Source: Corynebacterium freneyi | Lineage (GTDB): Bacteria > Actinomycetota > Actinomycetes > Mycobacteriales > Mycobacteriaceae | Direction of reading: 5' to 3' | DNA: 64,000 bases | NCBI RefSeq assembly: GCF_030408835.1 | Contig: NZ_CP047357.1 | Coordinates: forward strand, 372,001 to 436,000 | In this document: piece after piece, positions 16,899-25,000 of the stretch | Position numbering within the stretch: the stretch's first letter is position 1 | Layout of the letters: each line of letters opens with the position of its first letter | The notes under the pieces: model-generated | What the model was told of the DNA's origin: nothing | The model's database searches: none | What the model saw: the letters and a program-made list of their open reading frames with translations, nothing else | Translations under genes and position numbers: made by a program

Positions 16899-18619
16899 TC
16901 CGCGCACTGTTGTCCATCGTCGACGATGGGCGCCGCCCACGCGTCGTCGCCCAACTCCTGGTCGCCGTGGTGTACGGGGCGTTGTCGGGGGCGGCGATGG
17001 CCCTGCTGGTCCCGTTGGCCCGTGCGCTCGTCGACGATCCCCCCGCCGCGACGGGGTGGCTCGTGGCCCTGGCAGTGCTGGTCGCGGTCGCCGCGGCGCT
17101 GCATTTCTTCCAGGCCCTGGCGATGAACGCGATGGCCCTGGAAGTCGTCGGCGGCATGCATGAACGCGCGGCAGATGCCCTGGTCGACGTCCCGTTGTCG
17201 TGGTGCACCCGCGAGCGTGCGGCGTCGGTGTCGGACGCGCTCATCACGGGCACGACCGCGGTGGGGATGTCCGTCGCCCATCTGCTGAGCCCGGTGGTGT
17301 CCACGTTCTCCGGCGGAATTGTCCTGGTCATCGCCGTCGGCGCGCTCGACGTGTCGCTGGCGGCGGCGCTCCTGGCCGGGGCGCTGATCCTCTGGGGGAT
17401 GAACCGTTGGGCGGGAAAGGTCGTCGAGCGGGGGGAGCGCGACGTCCACGCCCGGCGCATCGCCGTGCAGGGCGCCGTGGTCGACTTCGCCCGGCACCAG
17501 GCCGTGCTGCGGGCCTCCGGGGTCGACGCGGCGTCGTACGCGCCGATCGCCGGGGCGCTTGACGACGAACGGGTGACGAACCGGAGGGTCGGGGCGAAAA
17601 CGACGGTGGCCTCGATGCTCGGCGGCGCGGGGGTCCAGGCCGTCTTGTCAGCGGTCATCGTCATGGCGGTGTACGGCGGAATCGGCGGTGCCACGGATGC
17701 GGCGACCACGTTGGCCGTCATCGCCTTGGCCGCGCGGTTCACCGGCCCGCTGACCGAGCTGGCCGGTTTGTCCAGCGCCCTGCGGGTGACCGCGACCCGG
17801 ATCGGCCGCATCTCCGAAATCACCGGGGCACCGTCGCTTCCCCGTCCCGTGGAAGGGGCTGAGCCGGACGGGGCCGGGACCGTCGTATTCAAGGACGTGG
17901 TCTTCGGGTACGAGGGGGAGGGGCCCGTGCTGAACGGCCTTTCCTTCTCGGTCGCGCCGGGCGAGGTGGTGGGGCTCATCGGCCCGTCGGGCTGCGGCAA
18001 GAGCACCGTGCTGAAACTCATCGCCCGCTTCATGGACGTCGGTTCCGGGTCGGTCACGGTGTCCGGGCATGACGTCCGGGAGTACCGGGCCACCGACCTG
18101 ATGGGCCAGCTGTCGGTGGTGTTCCAGGACGTGCACCTGTTCGACGGCACGTTGTGGGACAACATCGCGGTCGGGCGCCCGGACGCGGGACGGGACGAAA
18201 TTCTGGCCGCGGCCCGCGCTGCGGGCGTCGGGGAAATCGCGGCGCGCCACGACGACGGATTCGATCTCCGGGTCGGGGAAGGCGGCAAACGGCTGTCCGG
18301 CGGCGAACGGCAGCGCATCTCCCTTGCGCGGGCGTTGCTGAAGGACGCCCCGATCGTCCTCCTCGACGAGGCCACCTCCTCCCTGGACGCCCACAACGAG
18401 CACCACGTGTTGCGGGGCATCGGCGAACTGGCCCGCACCAGGACCGTCATCATGGTCGCCCACCGGCCGTCGGCCCTGCGGCACTGCGACCGGTTCATCG
18501 TCCTGGGGCCCGACGGGAGCGTCGAGGCGACGGGCGACGAGGCGACCCTGGTCGAGGTCAGCGACACCTACCGGAGCTTCCGGGAGGCGGGAAACGCGGC
18601 GGCGGCCTGGGAACTCTGA
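16895..18619 (+). CDS. irtB: ABC transporter, fused TMD-NBD, IrtB-like
   Basis: A 574-residue partner of the IrtA-like protein, close to IrtB in length. An N-terminal membrane domain (about residues 15-290, including FSGGIVLVIAVGALDVSLAAALLAG) precedes an ATPase with Walker A GPSGCGKST (Lys369), signature LSGGERQRISLARALLKD, Walker B IVLLDEAT and switch VAHR. ATG at 16895 overlaps the upstream stop (ATGA), implying matched production of both halves. It converges with fecE; a small GC hairpin separates them. Confidence 0.82.
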   Translation: MIRALLSIVDDGRRPRVVAQLLVAVVYGALSGAAMALLVPLARALVDDPPAATGWLVALAVLVAVAAALHFFQALAMNAMALEVVGGMHERAADALVDVPLSWCTRERAASVSDALITGTTAVGMSVAHLLSPVVSTFSGGIVLVIAVGALDVSLAAALLAGALILWGMNRWAGKVVERGERDVHARRIAVQGAVVDFARHQAVLRASGVDAASYAPIAGALDDERVTNRRVGAKTTVASMLGGAGVQAVLSAVIVMAVYGGIGGATDAATTLAVIALAARFTGPLTELAGLSSALRVTATRIGRISEITGAPSLPRPVEGAEPDGAGTVVFKDVVFGYEGEGPVLNGLSFSVAPGEVVGLIGPSGCGKSTVLKLIARFMDVGSGSVTVSGHDVREYRATDLMGQLSVVFQDVHLFDGTLWDNIAVGRPDAGRDEILAAARAAGVGEIAARHDDGFDLRVGEGGKRLSGGERQRISLARALLKDAPIVLLDEATSSLDAHNEHHVLRGIGELARTRTVIMVAHRPSALRHCDRFIVLGPDGSVEATGDEATLVEVSDTYRSFREAGNAAAAWEL

Positions 18620-18634
18620 GCCGGGACGCCGCCT

Positions 18635-18660
18635 CGGCGCCGGGCCCGGTTCGGGCGCCG
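18635..18660. terminator. Possible bidirectional hairpin between irtB and fecE
   Basis: Seven-base arms CGGCGCC (18635-18641) and GGCGCCG (18654-18660) lie between two converging genes, ending two bases before the fecE stop. No T run is seen on either strand, so the call is tentative. Confidence 0.4.
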
Positions 18661-18662
18661 GG

Positions 18663-19454
18663 TCACCGGCTCCGGCCGAGGGGCACGATCAGGGGGCGGT
18701 CGCTCACCGGGTCCTCGAGCAGGACCGCGTCGAGGCCGAATACGTCCCGGAGCAGGTCCACGGTGAAGACCTCCCCGGGCCGCCCGGCGGCCACGACCGC
18801 GCCGTCGCGCATGACCACGGTTTCATCCGCGTAGCGCGCGGCGAGAAGAAGATCGTGGAGGACCACCCCGACCGTCTTCCCGTGATCGCGGTGCAAGTCC
18901 CGGATGAGCTCCAGGACCTCGATGCAGGTGGCCAAATCGAGGTACGTGGTGGGCTCGTCGAGCAACAGCACCTCGGTGTCCTGCGCCAGGGCCATGGCGA
19001 TCCAGGCGCGTTGGCGCTGCCCGCCCGACAGGGCGTCGACCTCCTCGTCTGCGAAGCCGTCCATCCGGGTCAGGGCCAGGGCCCGCGCCACCGCCCGTTC
19101 GTCATCCCCGTCCCAGGGCCGCGTCAGGGACCTGTGGGGGTGCCTGCCGAGCGCGACGAGATCGGAGACCAGCAGGCCGTCGGGGGCGGACGGCGCTTGC
19201 GGGAGCAGCCCCAGTTTCCGGGCGACCGCCTTGGTCGGCAGCCGGTGGATGTCCCTGCCGTCGAGGATCACGGTTCCGCCGCGGAGCGGGACGAGCCTGG
19301 CGCACGATTTGAGCAACGTGGATTTCCCGCATCCGTTGGGGCCGACGACGACGGTCAGCTTCCCGGCCGGCAGCGTGACGCTGACGTCGCGGAGCACCTC
19401 GTGATTTCCGTATCCGACGCGAAGGCGGTCGGCGTGCAGGGGTGGGGGATGCAC
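18663..19454 (-). CDS. Ferric-siderophore ABC transporter ATPase, FecE/FepC family
   Basis: A 263-residue ATPase of the iron-chelate class: Walker A VGPNGCGKSTLLK, Q-loop LGLLPQAPSAPDGLLVSDLVALGRHPH (typical FepC/FecE wording), signature LSGGQRQRAWIAMALAQ, Walker B VLLLDEPTTYLD and switch VLHDL. It would power the two FecCD permeases at 7638-9742, from which it is separated. The start is GTG at 19452-19454, with GGGAG about seven bases upstream on the coding strand. It is divergent from the first NRPS gene, and the strong iron box at 19598 could serve both. Confidence 0.9.
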   Translation of the reverse strand: MHPPPLHADRLRVGYGNHEVLRDVSVTLPAGKLTVVVGPNGCGKSTLLKSCARLVPLRGGTVILDGRDIHRLPTKAVARKLGLLPQAPSAPDGLLVSDLVALGRHPHRSLTRPWDGDDERAVARALALTRMDGFADEEVDALSGGQRQRAWIAMALAQDTEVLLLDEPTTYLDLATCIEVLELIRDLHRDHGKTVGVVLHDLLLAARYADETVVMRDGAVVAAGRPGEVFTVDLLRDVFGLDAVLLEDPVSDRPLIVPLGRSR

Positions 19455-19597
19455 CGGTTTCTCCCGTCTCGGCCGACGCGGCCGCAGTATGGGCCAACGG
19501 CCCGATTCGGTCGGCGCGGGCGCGATTCGGGGCGCCCGATCCGCCCGCGCCGCAAGTTCGGATTTAAAGCTACCGCGTTGGACCTAAGTATGTATGC

Positions 19598-19616
19598 TTA
19601 GCCTAGGCTAACGCAA
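19598..19616 (+). promoter_or_regulatory. Strong DtxR/IdeR-like iron box upstream of NRPS 1
   Basis: Bases 19598-19616 contain the perfect 14-base palindrome TTAGCCTAGGCTAA (19598-19611) and match the DtxR consensus at about 15 of 19 positions. The site ends four bases before the GGAGG ribosome binding site of NRPS 1. Bound repressor would block the promoter or early elongation. It also faces fecE on the other strand. Confidence 0.75.
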
Positions 19617-19628
19617 CTTAGGAGGCGG

Positions 19629-22600
19629 ATGGTGGCGGAATCGGCGCGCGCCGACCGGTTGGCGGCGCTCCGGCGACGCCGGGCGGCGCAGGTGGCGGGG
19701 GTGGGCGAACGTGGCCCGGGCGCATCGGAATCCGATGCGCGGGTGATTCTCACCCGGGCTCAGCGCCGGCTGTGGGAGGCCGCCCGGACGGATCCCACCG
19801 GCGGGGCTTTCACGGTCGGGATGAGTTACCGGTTCCGGGATTCCGTCCCCGTCGGCAGGCTCATCGCGGCGCTGGACCGGGTGGCGGCGGCGCACCCCGC
19901 CCTACGTTCGACGCTGACGACCCCCGGTGCGGGACCATCGCCGGAAGAGGCCGCGTCGGCCGCGGCCCCGCGGGTCATCGTGCATGACCGGCCCCCGGCG
20001 CCGCCGCGCGTCGTCGACGAGTCGGACCACGCCGACGCGGCCGCCGAAGCAATGGAAATGCGGTGGGACCTGCACCGCGAGGCCCCGGTGCGGTTCATCG
20101 TCGGTGTCGCCGGCGCGGACGCCGCCCGGTTGGCGATCGTCGCCCACCATCTGTGGTGGGACGACGCGTGCTGGGCGATACTCGCCCGCGACGTCGACGC
20201 CGCCCTGCGCGGGGAACACGTGCCGCCGAGGTCCCTCGCCGCGCCGGAACCGACGCGCCCGGCGCCATCTGCCGGGGACGGGCGGGGAGCCTCGGCATGC
20301 CTGCCCACCGGGCTCGTCGCGAAACCCGGATGGGGGGCAGCGCCGGCGCAATCCATCGAAACGCCGATTGCCCCGAAAACCGGTCGCCGAGTCATGGAGC
20401 GGTGCCGCGAACTCGGGGTGCGCCCGGCGGCCGTGGTGTTGGCGGCGCTCGCGGAGGCGATGCCCTCGCCGGAAGCCGGCGTCACCGTGGCGATGCCCGT
20501 CCTGCTGCGCCACGGCGACCCGGCCGAGGGCGCCCCGATCACGTACCGGGGAAACAGCGTGCTCATCGACGTGCCGCCGGGATGGACCGGCGATGACGCG
20601 GTGCACTCCGCCGCCGGCCACCTGGCGGACGCCCTCGACGACGCCGAACTGGACATCGCCGACGTCCTGCAACGGCATCGCACGACGATGCCGGACGTCA
20701 GCCTCGTATTCGAGGAAACTCGGGCGCCCGGGCCGTGCGGCTCGACCGGTGCGCCCCTGCGCAACGGGATCATCGGCGAGCCCCTCTCGGTGCGGGCGAA
20801 CACCGCGGGCGGAGCGCTGGAAGTGTCGGTCGACCATCAACCCGGGCGGGTGCCGCCCGGGGTGGCGCACGCATTCGCCGGTCGCCTGGCCCGGGCAATC
20901 CGCGCCTTCGCGGAGCCGGACGGGCCCGCGGAGCCGGACGGGCCCGCGGCGGGCACCACCACCGGCGACGCTGCGGCGGTGGAGGGGACGGACGCGGGAG
21001 GATCCGCCGAGTCCCCGGTCGAACTCATCGCCGAGTGGTTCCGCGACACCCCGGGCGCATGCGCGGTGCGCGAGGGCGACCGCTCCTGGACCTACGGTGA
21101 ACTGGAGACCGAGGTGAGGTCGCTCGCCGGCGAATTGGCCCGGCGGAACCCGCGGCGGGCCCCGATCGCCTATGCCCTGGGCCGGGGGTACCGGGCGATC
21201 ACGGTTCTCCTGGCCTGCCTGAGGGCGGGTATCCCGGTGACCGAAATCAGCCCCAGGGTGCCGGCCGCCCGCCTCGCCGCCATGCTGGTCTCCGCCGACG
21301 TGCACGCGGTCGTGCACGGCGACGACTGCCCGGACGCCGTAAGGCGGGCATGCGGCGACAGGATCGGGTTGTGGGACTTCGGGGACCTCGCCGACCCCGC
21401 CGCGACCGTCGCCGCCGGCGCGTCCCGCGCGGCGGTGGAACCGCCGACGCGCGGGGTCCCGGACGTCGCGCCGGACGGCGACGACGTCGCCTGCGTCGTC
21501 TTCACCTCCGGGACGACGGGGCTGCCCAAACCCGTCGACGTCACCCACCGGGGCCTGGCCCGCCACGCCGAATGGGCGCTGCGCGGACGGCGCCGCCGCG
21601 GCGGCATCCGTCTCCTGCACGCGGCCCCGCCGGGCTTCGACGCATCCATAGGGGAAGTGGTCATGACGTTGGCCGCCGGCGGGGAACTCCTCTGCGCCCC
21701 CGCCGGGACGGAATTCGATGCCCGGCGCATGCTCGATCATGTCGCGGCGTACGGGGCGACGTTCGTCCACGGGGTCCCCGCCGTCGTCGAGCAGCTCGTC
21801 CTTGAGGCGGAGTCCCGGCCGACGGACGCGTTGGGATCGGTCGAATGGGTGCTCTGCGGCGGCGACCGGTTCCCCGGCCCGCTGCGGAACCGGATGCACG
21901 GGATCATGCCGCGGTGCTCGGTCGCGAACTGCTACGGGCCGACGGAGACGACGCTCGCCGCGACGATGGGGATCCTCGCCGCCGACCCCGTGAATCCGGT
22001 GGTGCACGTCGGCGAACCCCGCCCGGATCTGACCGCGGAAATCCTCGACGAGAAGCTGCGCCCGGTGCCCGACGGGCGAATCGGGGAGCTGTACTTGTCC
22101 GGCGACGGATTGGCGCGCGGGTACCGGGGCATGGCGGCGGAAACGGCGGCGCGGTTCGTGGCGGCCCCCGGCGGGCGGCGCCGCTACCGGACCGGGGACC
22201 TGGCGTCCCGGACGCCGGAGGGGCTGGTGTGCCACGGACGGATCGACGATCAGGTGAAAGTCCGCGGCGTACGGTTCGAACCGGGCGACGTGGAGGCCGC
22301 GCTGCTCGCCCATCCCGGAGTCCATGCCGCGGCGGTGACCGTCCGGGACGGGGTCGTCAGGGGTTTCGCGGTCACCGACGGCGGGCACGGCAACCGTCCC
22401 GACCTGGTGGCCCACGCCGCCCGGCTGCTGCCGGAGGCGATGGTCCCGGCGGTCGTCGAGGCGCTTGGGCACCTGCCCCTCAACCGCAACGGCAAAGTCG
22501 ACCGGGATGCGCTGGCGCGGCGGCCCCTGTCGTCGCGGGAATCCGGGGACGGCGGGGCCCGCGCTGCGTCGGCGGCTACGCCCGGAACCCCGGCCCCGCT

Positions 22601-24176
22601 CGACGACGGTGGTCCGGCGGATCGGATCGCGGCCATGATGGCCGAGTGCCTCGGGGCCGACGACGTGGGCGTCGACGATTCCTTCTTCGCCCTCGGCGGG
22701 CACTCGCTGATGGTCCTCCGGCTGACCCACCGGCTCCGGGAACTCGGGCTGCACGTGACCATGCGGGACGTCATCGACAACCCGACGGCCCGGGCGTTGG
22801 CTCGGCTCTCGGGCGACGGCCCCACGGGATCGGGCGCGGTGGCCCGCGTCGGGGACGACGCCCGGTACGGTGCCGGAGACGACGCCCCGGACGGCCCCGC
22901 CGACCACCCGCTGACCCCGGCGCAGCATCGCATGTGGGTGATCGACCGGGTCACGGACGACGGATACCGGATCGTGGTGCCGATGGTGCTTCGGGGACCA
23001 CGCGACGATGCCGCGCTGATCGGCGCCGTCGCCGACGTCGTCGCGGCCCATGAGGGGCTGCGCACCACCTACCCCGTCGTCGACGGACACCCCGTGCAAC
23101 GAATCCACCCGGACGGGCCGACGCTGGCGTGGACGAACCTCCCCGCCGGGGAAGTGCCGGGCCACGTGGCGCAGATGCTGGCCAGGCGCTGGAACGTGGC
23201 GGAGGAGATTCCGGTGCATTTCGAATGCGTGGCCGTGGGCGCGGAACGGGCGGTGCTCGTCGTCGCGGTCCACCACATCGCCGCGGACCACTCGTCCCTG
23301 GAAACCCTCTTCGACCACCTTGCGGCGGCGTACGAGGCGCGTTTGGGGAACAGCCGCTGGTCGCCCGGCCCGATTGCGCAGCCCCGGGACATCGGGGCCC
23401 GCGCCCGCCGGAGCCGATCGGGTCCCGGGGCGGCGGCGCTGGGGCGGTGGTGGGCGGCGGAGCTCGAAGGCTACGTCGATCTGCCCGAACCGACCGCCGC
23501 GCACCCCGGCGCCTCGCCTCGTGCGGGCGTCGTCCGGGCGGCCATCGGCGGGGAGGCGTTCGCCTCCGCCGCCCGCCGCGCCGCCGACGAGGGAATCACG
23601 CCCTTCGCGGGCTTCCTCGCCGAGGTGGCGCGCGTCCTGGCCGCCCACACGGGCCGCGACGATCTGATCGTCGGGGTGCCCGCCGCGATCCCGGACGCCG
23701 CCGCAGCCGAATCGGTGGCCCTCGGCGTCGATTTGGTGCCCGTGCGGCTGAACCGCGCTGACGCCGGCGGCGCCGACGCCCGCAGGGCCGCGTTCGTCGC
23801 GCTGGCCGACGCAATCGGGCACGCCGAGTTGCCGTTCGACGACATCGTCCGCGCGGTCGGGGCGCGGCGCGCCGCCACCACGCGGCCGCTCGTCCGCCAC
23901 CTGGCCCAGGGGCGCAATCAGCGCCGGCCGCGGATGACGGACCGCCTCGAGTGGGCCATCGCACCGACCCGGCCCGCCGACGCGCCGTACGACACCACCT
24001 GGGACTTGGAGATCCGCGACGACGGGGACGCGTTCATCGAGCTCGTCTACGACCGCCGGTACGTCGGCGACGACGTCGCGCGGTCCATGCACCGGGATGT
24101 GCTCGAGGCGTTCACGGCGGCCGGATCCCGGTCGGGCGAACCCGGGGCGAACGTGCCGTGCCCGACCGGATCGTGA
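19629..24176 (+). CDS. Non-ribosomal peptide synthetase 1: C-A-PCP-C (MbtE/MbtF type)
   Basis: A 1515-residue NRPS. Condensation domain 1 (about 38-440) has the motif HHLWWDDA at 173. An adenylation domain follows, with A3 VFTSGTTGLPKP near 624, NCYGPTETT at 767, RTGDLASRTPEG, KVRGVRFEPGD and LPLNRNGKVDR. The carrier domain has Ser1026 in LGGHSL. Condensation domain 2 (about 1095-1500) has HHIAADHS at 1215. There is no thioesterase. The hand-read specificity residues (D-A-G-G-L-G-C-L-A) match no code I know; N-acyl-N-hydroxylysine is a pathway-based guess. Start: ATG 19629 or GTG 19632; GGAGG at 19621-19625 suits either. The trailing C domain probably works with the carrier protein of the next gene. 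An 18-base tandem duplication encodes EPDGPA twice near 20925-20960. Confidence 0.9.
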   Translation: MVAESARADRLAALRRRRAAQVAGVGERGPGASESDARVILTRAQRRLWEAARTDPTGGAFTVGMSYRFRDSVPVGRLIAALDRVAAAHPALRSTLTTPGAGPSPEEAASAAAPRVIVHDRPPAPPRVVDESDHADAAAEAMEMRWDLHREAPVRFIVGVAGADAARLAIVAHHLWWDDACWAILARDVDAALRGEHVPPRSLAAPEPTRPAPSAGDGRGASACLPTGLVAKPGWGAAPAQSIETPIAPKTGRRVMERCRELGVRPAAVVLAALAEAMPSPEAGVTVAMPVLLRHGDPAEGAPITYRGNSVLIDVPPGWTGDDAVHSAAGHLADALDDAELDIADVLQRHRTTMPDVSLVFEETRAPGPCGSTGAPLRNGIIGEPLSVRANTAGGALEVSVDHQPGRVPPGVAHAFAGRLARAIRAFAEPDGPAEPDGPAAGTTTGDAAAVEGTDAGGSAESPVELIAEWFRDTPGACAVREGDRSWTYGELETEVRSLAGELARRNPRRAPIAYALGRGYRAITVLLACLRAGIPVTEISPRVPAARLAAMLVSADVHAVVHGDDCPDAVRRACGDRIGLWDFGDLADPAATVAAGASRAAVEPPTRGVPDVAPDGDDVACVVFTSGTTGLPKPVDVTHRGLARHAEWALRGRRRRGGIRLLHAAPPGFDASIGEVVMTLAAGGELLCAPAGTEFDARRMLDHVAAYGATFVHGVPAVVEQLVLEAESRPTDALGSVEWVLCGGDRFPGPLRNRMHGIMPRCSVANCYGPTETTLAATMGILAADPVNPVVHVGEPRPDLTAEILDEKLRPVPDGRIGELYLSGDGLARGYRGMAAETAARFVAAPGGRRRYRTGDLASRTPEGLVCHGRIDDQVKVRGVRFEPGDVEAALLAHPGVHAAAVTVRDGVVRGFAVTDGGHGNRPDLVAHAARLLPEAMVPAVVEALGHLPLNRNGKVDRDALARRPLSSRESGDGGARAASAATPGTPAPLDDGGPADRIAAMMAECLGADDVGVDDSFFALGGHSLMVLRLTHRLRELGLHVTMRDVIDNPTARALARLSGDGPTGSGAVARVGDDARYGAGDDAPDGPADHPLTPAQHRMWVIDRVTDDGYRIVVPMVLRGPRDDAALIGAVADVVAAHEGLRTTYPVVDGHPVQRIHPDGPTLAWTNLPAGEVPGHVAQMLARRWNVAEEIPVHFECVAVGAERAVLVVAVHHIAADHSSLETLFDHLAAAYEARLGNSRWSPGPIAQPRDIGARARRSRSGPGAAALGRWWAAELEGYVDLPEPTAAHPGASPRAGVVRAAIGGEAFASAARRAADEGITPFAGFLAEVARVLAAHTGRDDLIVGVPAAIPDAAAAESVALGVDLVPVRLNRADAGGADARRAAFVALADAIGHAELPFDDIVRAVGARRAATTRPLVRHLAQGRNQRRPRMTDRLEWAIAPTRPADAPYDTTWDLEIRDDGDAFIELVYDRRYVGDDVARSMHRDVLEAFTAAGSRSGEPGANVPCPTGS

Positions 24177-24295
24177 TCCGGCGGCCCGGCCCGCGTGCGA
24201 TCGCCGCCGACACGCGGCCCACCGAAACACGGCCCCGATACACGACCTCACCATACGACCCACCGAAACGCGACCAACCGAAACAGGAGAAGAAG

Positions 24296-25000
24296 TTGAC
24301 CACCGACGGGACGACGATGACCGGCGACGACGGAAACGCGACCGCGGGCGGACGCGCCGCGGACGAGCGGCGGCCGCCGGCCGTCGTGGAAGAGAGCTTG
24401 CGCCGCTGCGCCGGGGTGCGCGACGCGTACGCCGCGTACGTGCCGACGCACGGGGGCGACGTCGTCGTCGCCTGGGCCGCCACGGACGACGGCGATGCCG
24501 CGCGAGCGGCGCACGACCGGATCGCGGGCCCGGGCGAACTGGAGCCGCGCCACATTCCCGCGGTGATCGTCCCCGTGGCGGCGATCCCCCGGGACGGGGC
24601 CGGCGCCGTGGTGGCCGGGGATTTGCCGGAACCCGCCGGCACGCCTACCGGGACCATCGATCCGCCGGCCGGCGACGCGGAAACCCGGGTCGCCGAGGCC
24701 GCGGGGGCCGCCACCGGCGTGCGATTCATCGGGCGGAACGACAACCTTTTCGCGTTGGGGCTCGACAGCGTGCGGGCCATCTCCATGGCCGCTGCACTGG
24801 GCCGAGACGGGATCGCGGTGACCCCGCGCCGGATCCTGGAGGATCCCACGGTCGCCGGAATCGCCGCCTGCGCGGGGGAACCGGAACGTGCGGCGACGCC
24901 GGCATCGGACACCGCGGTATCCGGTCTGGACGAGGACCAGCTGGCCGCGCTGTTGGCGGACGACCGGGACGCCGGGGATCCGTCGGAAAGCCCCCGATGA
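24296..25000 (+). CDS. Stand-alone peptidyl carrier protein with remnant adenylation subdomain
   Basis: A 234-residue protein. Residues 35-110 resemble the small C-terminal subdomain of an NRPS adenylation domain (VVEESLRRCAGVRDAYAAYV, then RHIPAVIVPVAAIP). The lysine of the A10 motif is missing, the site reading RDGAGAVVAG. A carrier domain follows with the phosphopantetheine-accepting Ser158 in ALGLDSVRAIS. No adenylation core is present, so it must be loaded by another protein. With NRPS 1 it would form C-A-PCP-C plus (A)-PCP, as if the core of a second A domain had been lost. The start is TTG at 24296, with AGGAGA (24285-24290) correctly spaced; ATG 24317 is an alternative. Its stop overlaps the next start (ATGA). 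Confidence 0.72.
   Translation: MTTDGTTMTGDDGNATAGGRAADERRPPAVVEESLRRCAGVRDAYAAYVPTHGGDVVVAWAATDDGDAARAAHDRIAGPGELEPRHIPAVIVPVAAIPRDGAGAVVAGDLPEPAGTPTGTIDPPAGDAETRVAEAAGAATGVRFIGRNDNLFALGLDSVRAISMAAALGRDGIAVTPRRILEDPTVAGIAACAGEPERAATPASDTAVSGLDEDQLAALLADDRDAGDPSESPR

Noticed and set aside
19902..24263. Open frame of more than 1400 codons antisense to NRPS 1
   Set aside because: Its translation is Arg/Gly/Pro/His-rich low complexity with no motifs; it is the usual antisense shadow of a high-GC gene.
24174..24300. Frameshift joining NRPS 1 and the carrier-protein gene
   Set aside because: Residues between the two in either frame are not A-domain-like, the C domain ends normally, and the second gene has its own well-spaced ribosome binding site.
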